Shown here in pieces: positions 1 through 8,657 of a DNA stretch of 64,000 nucleotides. Numbering within the stretch: the stretch's first letter is position 1; every line of letters begins with the position of its first letter. Both the position numbers and the translations under genes were made by a program. The stretch is from an uncultured Leucobacter sp. Its GTDB lineage: Bacteria > Actinomycetota > Actinomycetes > Actinomycetales > Microbacteriaceae. Below the pieces are notes generated by a model. That model was not told the DNA's origin. It worked only from the letters and a program-made list of their open reading frames with translations, and did not search any database. Location: the NCBI GenBank assembly GCA_937967375.1, contig CALCJF010000008.1, positions 81,553 to 145,552 of the forward strand, read 5' to 3'.

Positions 1-931
1 CGGAGCGCTGCAAGCTGCAATCGGCCAGGTGCTCGCACAAGGAGCAGGGCCGGGCTACGATGCTCTCCTCTCCCCTTCACCTGGCGCTACCAATGCCTCG
101 TGTAACCTGACTCAGGCCCCAACCCCTGGTCCAGATCTGCGTGGCACCACCGCCTGCGCCCTGCTCATGGTTTCGGGTGGCATTGCTCCACTCAATAGCG
201 GCGCTGCAGCGTTGTCGACGGGGCTCAATACCGGCGACGGCACCCCCACAAACCCCGGCGCAAAGAACGCAGCCGCAGCACTCTCGGCAGGGCTCAACAC
301 CGGCGACGGCACCCCCACAAACCCCGGCGCAAAGAACGCAGCCGCAGCAATCGCTGCGGGGGCAAGCAGCCTCGACGCACAACTCGGTTCGTACATCAAT
401 GGTGGCACCTTTAGCGGCCAGACATGGCCGGGCACCGCGAATCTGCCCTCGCAGGTTGGAGCAGGCGTTGGTGAGCTGCGAGCGGGCGCCACGTCGCTGT
501 CTGAAGGCAACGCGAAGCTCGCCGAAGGCGCAGGCAGCCTGAATGCCGGCGTGCAGAAGCTCAGCGGTGGCGCAGGCAACTTGAGCGCAGGTGCTCAGAC
601 CCTCGCGGCTGGCACCGTGACGCTGCAAGACGGGGCAACCTCGCTCGCCACCGGCATCGACACGCTCGAACAGGGCGCGGGCACGCTGCAGTCCGGAGCC
701 TCGAAGCTCGCTGCAGGCGCAACCGAACTCTCGGACGGAGCAGACAAGCTCGCCTCGGGCAGCACTCAGATCAACGAGGGCGCGGGCACCCTCGCTTCCA
801 AGAGCTCCGGGATCGCCCCGATGACCCTGCCCTGGGTCGCGGGCGTGGTGCTCCTCGGGCTCATCGGTCTGGCCGTGTGGATCATTCACCGCGTGCGTCA
901 CGCACGCGCACTGGAAACCGAGTCACTCTAG
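1..931 (+). CDS. YhgE/Pip-like membrane protein, C-terminal part (5' end outside window)
   Basis: The reading frame is open from the first base of the window (codons start at base 2) to the TAG at 929-931, so the true start lies upstream. The visible part is rich in Gly, Ala and Leu. It carries a run of L-x-x-G heptad-like units (for example SLSEGNAKLAEGAGSLNAG) typical of the extracytoplasmic region of YhgE/Pip-family membrane proteins, which are related to phage-infection proteins and ESX/type VII-associated proteins. One membrane helix (LPWVAGVVLLGLIGLAVWII) and a short basic cytoplasmic tail end the protein. A 23-residue unit is duplicated exactly in tandem (see repeat at 221-358). Substrate and partner are unknown. 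The family assignment rests on the repeat pattern and terminal helix only. Confidence 0.75.
   Translation, partial: GALQAAIGQVLAQGAGPGYDALLSPSPGATNASCNLTQAPTPGPDLRGTTACALLMVSGGIAPLNSGAAALSTGLNTGDGTPTNPGAKNAAAALSAGLNTGDGTPTNPGAKNAAAAIAAGASSLDAQLGSYINGGTFSGQTWPGTANLPSQVGAGVGELRAGATSLSEGNAKLAEGAGSLNAGVQKLSGGAGNLSAGAQTLAAGTVTLQDGATSLATGIDTLEQGAGTLQSGASKLAAGATELSDGADKLASGSTQINEGAGTLASKSSGIAPMTLPWVAGVVLLGLIGLAVWIIHRVRHARALETESL
221..358 (+). repeat. Tandem duplication, 2 x 69 bp, in frame
   Basis: Two adjacent 69-bp copies (221-289 and 290-358) are nearly identical and differ mainly at one base near the start and in the last dozen bases. They encode two 23-residue units containing NTGDGTPTNPGAKNAAAA. 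The duplication is in frame and lies in the extracytoplasmic part of the YhgE-like protein, so it lengthens a linker rather than breaking the gene. Confidence 0.9.
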
Positions 932-942
932 ACCGAGCCTCG

Positions 943-990
943 AAGCGGAGGGGTGGGGTGCGCGCTGCGCGGCCCACCCCTCCGCTTTTC
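943..990 (+). terminator. Rho-independent terminator after the YhgE-like gene
   Basis: A perfect 15-bp stem (943-957 paired with 973-987, AAGCGGAGGGGTGGG and its complement) has a 15-nt loop and ends in a T-run. It starts 12 nt after the stop codon. Confidence 0.85.
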
Positions 991-1340
991 TGCGCCTAGA
1001 CGCCCCTGAGGCTAGAGCACCGAGACATCCGCAGGAGAGTACACCGAGAGTCATGGAGATCGCCCGAAACAACGGACGCAAAGCGCCAGTTCGATCCTTG
1101 ATCTCGGGTGATCTGCGTGATTTGCGACTCCCCGACCTTCGCTGCACGCACCGCTAAAACCACAAAAGCACCAAACAGCAGTAAAAGCACACGGAAATCG
1201 AGTATGCGTGTGCCTTTACTGCTGTTTTGTGCGGCTTCTGCTGTTGGTGAGGCGGTTAGTGCGGCGCGGCATTGGCCCGGTGCGGCAGCTCAGCCATCCG
1301 GCACCTAAGACACCACACTCATCTCCCCCACGCCCGACGA
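991..1340. other. Gene-free stretch
   Basis: No convincing coding sequence is seen here: short frames lack ribosome sites and recognisable protein sequence. The stretch contains the long inverted repeat at 1168-1232 and is more A/T-rich around it than neighbouring genes. The terminator of the minus-strand transporter operon begins at its right edge. Confidence 0.6.
1168..1232. repeat. Long imperfect inverted repeat (25-bp arms)
   Basis: Arms 1168-1192 and 1208-1232 match at 23 of 25 positions with a 15-nt spacer; the core is AAACAGCAGTAAA and its complement. It lies 180 nt downstream of a clean terminator and over 100 nt from the next one, so it is not needed as an ordinary terminator. It could be a structured RNA, a protein-binding site or a degenerate mobile-element end; the sequence does not decide. 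Confidence 0.7.
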
Positions 1341-1382
1341 AAAACCCGCCCACCGCAGTCAGAGACTGGGTGGGCGGGTTTT
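1341..1382 (-). terminator. Terminator of transporter operon 1 (probably bidirectional)
   Basis: A 14-bp stem AAAACCCGCCCACC (1341-1354) pairs with 1369-1382. Inside it a second 5-bp stem (CAGTC/GACTG) closes a 3-nt loop. A-runs and T-runs flank both sides. It lies 18 nt past the stop of the double-ATPase gene. Confidence 0.85.
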
Positions 1383-1399
1383 AGGCCGCGATACGCGAA

Positions 1400-3088
1400 T
1401 TACATCGCAAGCTCGATGCTGCGGCCGGGAATGGCCTCGAGCAGGTTGCGGGTGTACTGCTGCTGCGGGTTGTCGAACACCTCGTCGGTAGTCGCCTGCT
1501 CAACGATCTTGCCCTGCTGCATCACACACACACGGTCAGCGATCAGGCGCACGACTGCGAGGTCGTGCGTGATGAAGAGATAGGTCAGACCGAGGTCACG
1601 CTGCAGTTCGGCAAGCAGATCAAGAATCTGCGCCTGCACGAGCACGTCGAGCGCCGAAACTGCCTCATCGAGCACGAGGATCTCGGGCTTCAGTGCAAGA
1701 CCACGCGCGACGGCCACACGCTGACGCTGACCACCCGAGAGCTCATTCGGGTAGCGGGTCGCAAGCGACCTAGGCAGCGCTACCTGATCGAGCAGCTCGA
1801 GCACGCGCTCACGACGGCTCGCACGATCACCCACGTTGTGGATATTCAGCGGCTCCATGATCGTGTTGCCGATATTATGCAAAGGATCGAGCGAGCCGTA
1901 CGGATCCTGGAACACCGGCTGCAGCTGGCTGCGCAGCGCGAACAGCTCGCCGCGACTGAGCTTCGAGGTGTCTTTGCCATCGATACGAATCGTGCCCGCC
2001 GTTGGCCTCTCGAGCTGCAGCACCATCTTCGCGATCGTCGACTTGCCAGAACCCGACTCACCCACGAGCGCCATGGTTTCGCCACGGTTGATGGTGAACG
2101 AAGCACCTTCGACCGCGACAAAATCTTCGTGCCCAAAGTTACCCTTGCGCAGCTGATAGACCTTGCGCAGCCCCTCAACCTCGATCAGAGGCTTGCCGAT
2201 CACGCGAGCGTTGTCCTCGGCGATTGCCGCGACGTCAAACGACTCGGTCGGCGCCGGGGGTAGATCAGCCGTACGGCCGATGCGGCGCGAGGCGAGGCTC
2301 GGTGCCGCGGACACCAGGCGCTTGGTGTAGGGGTGCTTCGGATCCTGCAGAATCTGACGGCTCGGCCCCGACTCTACGATGTTTCCGCGGTACATCACGA
2401 TGAGTTTCTCGGCGCGTTCTGCCGCGAGACCCAAGTCGTGGGTGATGAACACCACAGCGGTGCCCAACTCGCCGGTGAGCTTTGCCAGGTGGTCAAGCAC
2501 CACCCGCTGCACGGTCACGTCGAGCGCAGAGGTCGGCTCGTCGGCGATGAGCAATTGCGGGTTGGCAGACAGTCCGATGCCGATGAGGGCGCGCTGCTTC
2601 ATGCCACCCGAGAACTGGTGCGGGTACTGGCGCATGCGCCTCTCGGCGTCTTGCAGACCAGCCTGCTCGAGCACCTCAATTGCGCGCTTCTTGACATCCT
2701 TCTTCGATGAGGCAAGCCCGTTTGCACGGATCGCCTCTTCGACCTGGAAGCCAATCGACCACACCGGGTTCAAGTTCGACATCGGGTCTTGCGGAACGAG
2801 ACCGATCTCACGGCCACGGATGGCCTCCATGTCGTGACGCTTAATGCCGACGAGTTCGCGGCCATTCCAGTTGACCGAGCCCTCGGTGATGCGACCGGTG
2901 CCCGGAAGCAGGTTGATCACCGCGTGCATCATGGTCGATTTGCCCGAGCCGGATTCACCCACGATTGCAACGGTCTCGCCGGGGTAGACATCGAGGTTGA
3001 CCCCGTGCAGCACCTCGTTGAGTACTTTGTCGGTCTTGAACGCGACCTTCAGGTCGCGCACGCTGAGCAGTGGCTTGCGTTCGCTCAT
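1400..3088 (-). CDS. Peptide-type ABC transporter, double ATPase (OppD-OppF fusion)
   Basis: Energises import by permeases 4031-4957 and 3085-4038. The 562 residues contain two complete ATPase modules. The first has Walker A GESGSGKS near residue 44, signature FSGGMKQR and Walker B LLIADEPTSALD. The second has GESGSGKS, signature LSGGQRQR and LVLDEAVSALD. Each ends in the region typical of oligopeptide/dipeptide transporter ATPases. The ATG overlaps the TGA of the upstream permease (ATGA), indicating translational coupling. Fusion of the D and F subunits is common in actinobacterial systems of this kind. Substrate specificity cannot be read from the ATPase. Confidence 0.93.
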   Translation of the reverse strand: MSERKPLLSVRDLKVAFKTDKVLNEVLHGVNLDVYPGETVAIVGESGSGKSTMMHAVINLLPGTGRITEGSVNWNGRELVGIKRHDMEAIRGREIGLVPQDPMSNLNPVWSIGFQVEEAIRANGLASSKKDVKKRAIEVLEQAGLQDAERRMRQYPHQFSGGMKQRALIGIGLSANPQLLIADEPTSALDVTVQRVVLDHLAKLTGELGTAVVFITHDLGLAAERAEKLIVMYRGNIVESGPSRQILQDPKHPYTKRLVSAAPSLASRRIGRTADLPPAPTESFDVAAIAEDNARVIGKPLIEVEGLRKVYQLRKGNFGHEDFVAVEGASFTINRGETMALVGESGSGKSTIAKMVLQLERPTAGTIRIDGKDTSKLSRGELFALRSQLQPVFQDPYGSLDPLHNIGNTIMEPLNIHNVGDRASRRERVLELLDQVALPRSLATRYPNELSGGQRQRVAVARGLALKPEILVLDEAVSALDVLVQAQILDLLAELQRDLGLTYLFITHDLAVVRLIADRVCVMQQGKIVEQATTDEVFDNPQQQYTRNLLEAIPGRSIELAM

Positions 3089-4038
3089 CGCTGTGCCCTC
3101 GCCTTCGGGTCGAGCGCATCTCGCACGACCTCGCCCAGCATGATGAATGCGAGCACGGTCACGCTGAGCGCGATTGACGGATAGATCAGGTTCTGCGGTG
3201 CAGTGCGCAACTCACTCTGGGCGACACTGATGTCGTTGCCCCAGCTCATGAATTGCGATGGTGGCAGACCCACGCCAAGGAACGAGAGCACAGCCTCTGC
3301 GACGATCGCTGCCGAGAGCGACAGAGTCGTGACCACGATCACCGGAGCGATCGAGTTCGGGATCACGTGACGCACCATGGTCTTCAGGCCCGAGAGCCCC
3401 AAGGCCTCGGAGGCCATCACGAAGTCACTGTTCTTCACACGGAAAATCTCGGCTCGCAGAATACGCGCGGTCGAGGGCCAAGCAAAGCCACCGATCGCGA
3501 GAGAGATCACCCAAATGTTGCGGTGCGACGAAAGCACGCTCATGACCACGACAGCAGCAAGGATGTAGGGAATCGAGAAGAAGACGTCACCGACACGCGA
3601 GAGGATCGTATCGACGATCCCACCGAAGTAACCGGCAAAGGCACCCATGATCGATCCAATGACGAAGGTCATCAGAATCACGATGAGGCCCACGGAAACT
3701 GAGGTGGAGGTGCCGTGGATCACGCGCGAGTAAATATCGCAGCCCTGCTTGTTGAAACCGAGCGGATGCCCTGCGGTTGGTCCCTGGTTGGACAGCGAAA
3801 GCTGGCATGCTCGGGGGTCGACCTGAGTGAACAGAGTCGGGAACAGCGAGACGACAATCACGAGCAGAATGATGGCTGCCGAGATCCAGAACATCGGGCG
3901 GCGGCGCATGTCTTGCCACGCGTCGGTCCAGAGGTTCTGCTTCTTCTCGCTGACCTTGACCGCGTCGACCGCGGCAACGGGGGTCTCTTCGAAGGGGGCT
4001 ACGAAGTGTTCGATTTTGGGGTTCTGTGACTCAGACAT
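3085..4038 (-). CDS. Peptide-type ABC transporter permease (OppC/DppC class)
   Basis: Second membrane subunit of importer 1, 317 residues from the ATG at 4036-4038. That ATG overlaps the end of the preceding permease by 8 nt; an in-frame start 13 codons further up would add an implausible Cys-rich leader. A long polar N-terminus precedes the first helix. The extracytoplasmic segment has the family-typical HPLGFNKQGCDIYSRVIHG. The cytoplasmic coupling (EAA) loop reads EALGLSGLKTMVRHVIPNS. Third gene of the operon. Confidence 0.92.
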   Translation of the reverse strand: MSESQNPKIEHFVAPFEETPVAAVDAVKVSEKKQNLWTDAWQDMRRRPMFWISAAIILLVIVVSLFPTLFTQVDPRACQLSLSNQGPTAGHPLGFNKQGCDIYSRVIHGTSTSVSVGLIVILMTFVIGSIMGAFAGYFGGIVDTILSRVGDVFFSIPYILAAVVVMSVLSSHRNIWVISLAIGGFAWPSTARILRAEIFRVKNSDFVMASEALGLSGLKTMVRHVIPNSIAPVIVVTTLSLSAAIVAEAVLSFLGVGLPPSQFMSWGNDISVAQSELRTAPQNLIYPSIALSVTVLAFIMLGEVVRDALDPKARAQR

Positions 4039-4957
4039 ATCGGATCCTCGGATCGAGCACGGCGTACAGCAGGTCAACGACCAGGTTCACGCCAAGATAG
4101 ACAAGCACCATCACGGTAACGAACGAGACAACAGTTGAGTTCTCGCCTCGCAGAATGGCCTGATACAGCGTGTTACCGACACCGGGCACGTTGAAGATAC
4201 CCTCTGTGACGGTCGCGCCGACGAGCAGCACGCCGAAGTTCGCAGCGCTGTTTGTCACGGTCGGAATGAGCGAGTTTCGAAGCACGTGCACCGGAATAAC
4301 GCGGCCCCGCGACAGTCCCTTCGAGTACGCGGTGCGTACGAAGTCCTGATTCAAGGTGTCAATCACCGAGGATCGCGTGAGTCGCATGCTCGTCGCGTAC
4401 AGGCTGATGCCGAGCACGATCGCTGGGAGCATCAGCGCCGAAATCGAGGTGTCGGAGCCAACGGTGGTGCGGAACCACGAAAGCTTGATCGTGAAGAAGT
4501 ACTGCGCAATGAACGCGATCACAAAGATGGGCACGCTCATCATGAGCAGGCCGATAATGAGGTTGACGTTGTCGAACAGTTTGCCCTTGCGAAGGCCCGA
4601 GAACAGGCCGATAACGATCGCGAGGATGAACTCGATCGCGATCGCCATAATGGCAAGCGTCGCCGTCACCGGGAAGGTACGGGCGAGGATCGTGCTCACC
4701 GGCTGCCCCGAGAAGCTCGTGCCGAAGTCTCCCACGAACATACCCTTGAGGTAAAGCAGGTACTGCACGATGAAGGGCTTGTCGAGGTTGTACTGTGCGC
4801 GCAGCTTCTCGAGCACAATGGGGTTCGGCGTCTTATCGCCGAACATGGCGATGATGGGGTCGCCAGGCATGGCAAACACCATGAAGTAGATCAAAAAGGT
4901 GGTGCCAAGCAGAACCGGGACCACCTGCAGGATGCGGAAGAGGATGTATCTCAGCAT
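4031..4957 (-). CDS. Peptide-type ABC transporter permease (OppB/DppB class)
   Basis: First membrane subunit of importer 1, 308 residues, about six membrane helices. The N-terminus (MLRYILFRILQVVPVLLGTT) and the motif MPGDPI after helix 1 are diagnostic of the DppB class. The EAA loop is YSKGLSRGRVIPVHVLRNS. A GAAGGGG ribosome site precedes the ATG. The gene is separated from the binding-protein gene by 188 nt that hold a stem-loop (5098-5131) and a short palindrome (4978-4992), so permease levels may be set separately from the lipoprotein. Confidence 0.92.
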   Translation of the reverse strand: MLRYILFRILQVVPVLLGTTFLIYFMVFAMPGDPIIAMFGDKTPNPIVLEKLRAQYNLDKPFIVQYLLYLKGMFVGDFGTSFSGQPVSTILARTFPVTATLAIMAIAIEFILAIVIGLFSGLRKGKLFDNVNLIIGLLMMSVPIFVIAFIAQYFFTIKLSWFRTTVGSDTSISALMLPAIVLGISLYATSMRLTRSSVIDTLNQDFVRTAYSKGLSRGRVIPVHVLRNSLIPTVTNSAANFGVLLVGATVTEGIFNVPGVGNTLYQAILRGENSTVVSFVTVMVLVYLGVNLVVDLLYAVLDPRIRYV

Positions 4958-4977
4958 GAGCCGCCCCTTCGATAGGA

Positions 4978-4992
4978 AATATGTTGCATATT
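4978..4992. promoter_or_regulatory. Palindrome upstream of permease gene
   Basis: AATATG-TTG-CATATT lies 21 nt before the permease ATG in an A/T-rich patch. It could be an operator, or a small hairpin in the mRNA near the ribosome site. No matching second site is seen in the equivalent place of operon 2. Confidence 0.35.
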
Positions 4993-5097
4993 GGTATTTC
5001 TCTCGCAGTTGTAGTGCGATACAGTTTACGGCTACATTGCCGCCGACGCGGATCGCGCGTCGTATCGGTCGGCGCGGGTCGCACGCCGCTCACGGGA

Positions 5098-5131
5098 AGA
5101 GGCCCCGAATGCGGTGGCATCCGGGGCCTCT
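5098..5131 (-). terminator. Intercistronic stem-loop after binding-protein gene (operon 1)
   Basis: A 10-bp stem AGAGGCCCCG (5098-5107) pairs with 5122-5131, with an inner ATGC/GCAT pairing. It lies 15 nt past the stop of the binding-protein gene and lacks a strong U-run. It is more likely a partial terminator or 3'-end stabiliser that keeps the lipoprotein more abundant than the permeases. Confidence 0.65.
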
Positions 5132-5145
5132 GAGGCTAGATGTAC

Positions 5146-6804
5146 CTAGCCCTTGGTGATCTCGTTGTACAGCGGCACCGAGTTCCAGCCGAACTGGACG
5201 TTCGATACCTTGTCGCCGTAACCGCCGGTCACGTTCGAGTACCACAGCGGGGTAGCGGGCAGATCCTGCAGCAGAATCTCCTGTGCCTCCTGGAAGTACT
5301 TGTTCGCAGCAGCGGGGTCGGTGTCAACGATGCCCTTTGCGAGCAGCGCATCGAACTCGGGGCTCGAGTAGTCGCCGTCGTTCGAACCAGCGTTGGTTGC
5401 ATACAACGGGCCGAGGAAGTTGTACAGACCCGGGTAGTCAGCCTGCCAGCCAGTGCGGAATGCCGTCTGGATGGTGCGGTTGGTGATCTCGGTACGAGCC
5501 TCAGCGAAGGTCGGGTACGGGTGACCTGCTGCGTCGATGCCGAGCGTGTTCTTGATGCTGTTGGTCACAGCATCAACCCAGCCCTGGTGGCCGCCATCAG
5601 CGTTGTACGCGATCTCGAAGGTGCCGTCCCAGGGGCTGATGGCGTCTGCCTGAGCCCAGAGTTCCTTAGCCTTCTCGGGGTTGAACTCGAGCACCTCAGC
5701 GCCCTTGAGCGAGTCGCTCCAGCCGTCGATAACGGGCGAAGTGAAGTCGCTTGCGGGGGTACGGGTACCCTCGAAGATCACGTCGGTGATCTCTGCGCGG
5801 TCGATTGCCATCGAGATAGCTGCGCGACGCAGCTTGCCCTCTTCGCCACCGAAGTGTGCGAGGCGGCCCGGGATGGTGAACGACTGGAAGATAGCTGCCG
5901 GCTGGTTCACAGCGCGGTCACCGAGGTCGCTCTCGAAGGTGCTGAGTGCCGAGTCGGGCACAGCGTCGAGCACGTCGAGGTTGCCGCCCTGCAGGTCGGC
6001 GTATGCAGCGTCCTGTGAGGCGTAGAAGACGATGGTCAGACCGTCGTTCTTGACCTCGCGGGGGCCGTTGTAGTCATCGTTCTTGACGAGGTCAATCTGC
6101 ACGTCGTGCTGCCATGCGTCGTCACCGGCGAGCTTGTAGGGGCCGTTACCGATCGGGTTCTGACCGAATGCGTCGATGTCATCAAAAGCGACGTCGGGCA
6201 GCGGGTAGAACGCCGAGTAACCCAGGCGCAGCGGGAAGTCCGATGCAGCCTGCTTCAGCGTGATGTTGAAGCTGTAGTCACCGGTCACCTCGAGGCCCGA
6301 CATGTCGCCCACGGCACCGTAGACGTCGTCATCGGTACCAGCGGTGCCGTCAGCGCCGTCGCTGATCTCGAAGCCTTCAATGTCTTCGAAGAAGTAGTTG
6401 CTGAGGTGCTGCAGCTCGTTGCTTGCGCCCTGGTTCCAGGCCTTGACGAAGTTCTCTGCCTTCACCGGGGTACCGTCAGTGAACTTCGCGTCCTCGCGCA
6501 GCTTCACGGTGTAGTGAATAGCGTCATCGCTCTCGATCGACTCTGCGATGTCGTTGTGCGCTGAACCGTCGGCCGCGTAGTAGACCAGGCCTGCGAAGAT
6601 TGCGTCGAGAATCTTGCCGCCGCCAACCTCGTTGGTGTTGGTTGGGATGAGCGGGTTCTGCGGCTCCGAGCCGTTTGCGGTGATGATACCGCCACCCGAG
6701 CCACCCGAGCCTGCGTCGCTGCCGCCTGAGGCGCAGCCCGCAAGAGCCAGGGAACCCGCGGCGGCGAGGGCGATAATGCCCAGACCGATCCGTGATCGCT
6801 TCAC
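5146..6804 (-). CDS. Peptide-type ABC transporter substrate-binding lipoprotein 1
   Basis: Captures the substrate outside the membrane for importer 1; SBP family 5 (OppA/DppA type). The chosen GTG at 6802-6804 follows AGGAGG at good spacing and gives a classical lipoprotein signal: basic MKRSRIG, hydrophobic core, lipobox LAGC with Cys about residue 24, then a Ser/Gly linker. The mature part has the family order: ...VYYAADGSAHNDIAESIE early, YTVKLREDAKFTDGTPVKAE, and the C-terminal lobe ending LPATPLWYSN. 552 residues is normal for the family. Upstream, a TAGGCT hexamer at 6883-6888 (minus strand) may be the -10 box. Confidence 0.92.
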   Translation of the reverse strand: MKRSRIGLGIIALAAAGSLALAGCASGGSDAGSGGSGGGIITANGSEPQNPLIPTNTNEVGGGKILDAIFAGLVYYAADGSAHNDIAESIESDDAIHYTVKLREDAKFTDGTPVKAENFVKAWNQGASNELQHLSNYFFEDIEGFEISDGADGTAGTDDDVYGAVGDMSGLEVTGDYSFNITLKQAASDFPLRLGYSAFYPLPDVAFDDIDAFGQNPIGNGPYKLAGDDAWQHDVQIDLVKNDDYNGPREVKNDGLTIVFYASQDAAYADLQGGNLDVLDAVPDSALSTFESDLGDRAVNQPAAIFQSFTIPGRLAHFGGEEGKLRRAAISMAIDRAEITDVIFEGTRTPASDFTSPVIDGWSDSLKGAEVLEFNPEKAKELWAQADAISPWDGTFEIAYNADGGHQGWVDAVTNSIKNTLGIDAAGHPYPTFAEARTEITNRTIQTAFRTGWQADYPGLYNFLGPLYATNAGSNDGDYSSPEFDALLAKGIVDTDPAAANKYFQEAQEILLQDLPATPLWYSNVTGGYGDKVSNVQFGWNSVPLYNEITKG

Positions 6805-6938
6805 TGATCTTCCTCCTTGTTGTTCCGTACCGGGCAACTCAGGATGAGCGTTCCGGCAACGGAGATGGAATCTAACTTGTTTAGCCTAACGATGTGCATG
6901 GTGACACGCCGCCTCGGCTGTGCAGACGCAACAGAATC

Positions 6939-6956
6939 GTGACCCTTGAGGGTCAC
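6939..6956. terminator. Short palindrome between the two transporter operons
   Basis: GTGACCCTTGAGGGTCAC lies 13 nt past the last gene of operon 2 and about 135 nt before the first gene of operon 1. On the minus strand it is followed by a few T's. It could be a weak terminator or an operator; the loop is very tight for a terminator. Confidence 0.4.
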
Positions 6957-6968
6957 AATCTGTAAGGT

Positions 6969-8657
6969 TCAGCTAGCCGTCAACGTGCTGCGCCATGCGT
7001 CGCGTCGTGTTGCCTGCTCCACAGGATCAGGCACTGGCAGTGATGCCAGCAGTCTCTGGGTGTACGGATGTTCGGGCGACCCGAGCACCTGCTCCCCTGT
7101 TCCTACCTCGACGAGCTCGCCGTGCAGCAGCACACCGACGCGGTCTGCCAGCGCATCCACCACGGCGAGGTCGTGCGTAATAAAGAGCGAGGCGAAGCCA
7201 AGCTCGCGCTGCAGCTCTGCAAAGAGCTCGAGCACCTTTGCTTGCACCGAGACGTCGAGCGCACTCGTCGGCTCATCGGCAATCAAGAGCTTCGGATCGA
7301 GCGCGAGGCCGCGAGCGAGCGAGGCACGCTGACGCTGTCCACCCGAAAGCTCGTGCGGGTAACGGTCGCCGTAGGCCGCGGGGAGCTGCACTGCTTCGAG
7401 CAGCTCGTTGACGCGCGCCCTTGCACGATCAGCGTCACGGGCAAGCCCATGCACGATCATCGGTTCGGCGACGCACTCGGCGATCGTGAATCTCGGATTG
7501 AAACTCGTCGCCGGATCCTGGAAGACAAACCCGATGTCACGACGCACCGACCGAAACTCGCGCTCCTTGAAGCCGAGCATCTCGACCCCGAGCACGCGCA
7601 ACGAGCCGCCGCTGACCGGGGTAAGGCCCGCGAGCGCGCGCCCGATCGTAGATTTGCCCGAGCCCGATTCGCCCACGAGTCCGAGCACCTCGCCCGCAGC
7701 GATCTCGAAATCAACGCCCTTCACGGCTTTGAAGCCGGGCTTGCCGAGACGCCCCGGGTACTCGATTTCGAGGCCACTCGCGCGCACCAGCGGCTCGCGC
7801 TCTGGCTGCAGTGCACGCTCCATGGCACGCTCAGCCGCTCGCGCGCGGCCTTCGCCGCCGAGCCTCGGCACGGCCGCAAGCAGGTCGCGCGTGTACTTCT
7901 CCCGAGGCGCGGCGAAGAGCTCGGCCACCGGAGCCCGCTCAACAACCTCGCCCTGATACATCACGGCGACTTCATCGGCGAGGTCTGCGACGACGCCCAT
8001 GTTGTGCGTGATGAGCATGATCGATGCCCCGAACTCGTCGCGGCACTGACGCAGCAGGTCGAGAATCTCGGCCTGCACCGTCACGTCGAGCGCCGTCGTG
8101 GGCTCGTCAGCAACGATCAGTCCGGGGTTCAGCGCGAGCGCCATGGCGATCACGACGCGCTGCTTCTGACCCCCCGAGAGCTGGTGCGGGTATGAATCGA
8201 TCCGGCGTTCGGGTTCGGGAATGCCAACCTTGCGCAGCATCTCGATCGCCTTGGCCCTGGCAGCCTTTTTTGAAACCTTGCCGTGTGCGCGAAGCCCCTC
8301 GATGATCTGCCAGCCCACCGGGTATACCGGGTTCAATGCGGTCGATGCCTCTTGAAAGACCATCGCCACATCGCGGCCGCGCACTGCGCGCAGCTGTTCA
8401 GGGCTCAGCCGGAGCACATCGTTCGGCTCACCACCCGTGGTGTTCGAGAGCAGCACGACGCCCTGTGAGACGGCGGTCTCGGGCAGCAACCCGAGCACGG
8501 TCTTCGCAGTGACGGTCTTACCCGAACCAGATTCGCCGACAACTGCGAGCACACTGCGCGGCGCGACTTCGAGCGACACGTGGTCGACCGCTTTCACTGG
8601 CCCCCTGTCGGTGGCAAATGTCACTTCGAGGCCGCGAATATCGAGTACTTTACTCAT
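6969..8657 (-). CDS. Peptide-type ABC transporter, double ATPase 2
   Basis: ATPase of importer 2, 562 residues, organised like its counterpart at 1400-3088. Module 1 has GESGSGKT, signature LSGGQKQR and VADEPTTALD. Module 2 has GESGSGKS, signature LSGGQRQR and LLIADEPTSALD. The two proteins are the same length but clearly diverged, so this is not a recent duplication. Its ATG overlaps the TGA of the upstream permease (ATGA). Confidence 0.93.
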   Translation of the reverse strand: MSKVLDIRGLEVTFATDRGPVKAVDHVSLEVAPRSVLAVVGESGSGKTVTAKTVLGLLPETAVSQGVVLLSNTTGGEPNDVLRLSPEQLRAVRGRDVAMVFQEASTALNPVYPVGWQIIEGLRAHGKVSKKAARAKAIEMLRKVGIPEPERRIDSYPHQLSGGQKQRVVIAMALALNPGLIVADEPTTALDVTVQAEILDLLRQCRDEFGASIMLITHNMGVVADLADEVAVMYQGEVVERAPVAELFAAPREKYTRDLLAAVPRLGGEGRARAAERAMERALQPEREPLVRASGLEIEYPGRLGKPGFKAVKGVDFEIAAGEVLGLVGESGSGKSTIGRALAGLTPVSGGSLRVLGVEMLGFKEREFRSVRRDIGFVFQDPATSFNPRFTIAECVAEPMIVHGLARDADRARARVNELLEAVQLPAAYGDRYPHELSGGQRQRASLARGLALDPKLLIADEPTSALDVSVQAKVLELFAELQRELGFASLFITHDLAVVDALADRVGVLLHGELVEVGTGEQVLGSPEHPYTQRLLASLPVPDPVEQATRRDAWRSTLTAS

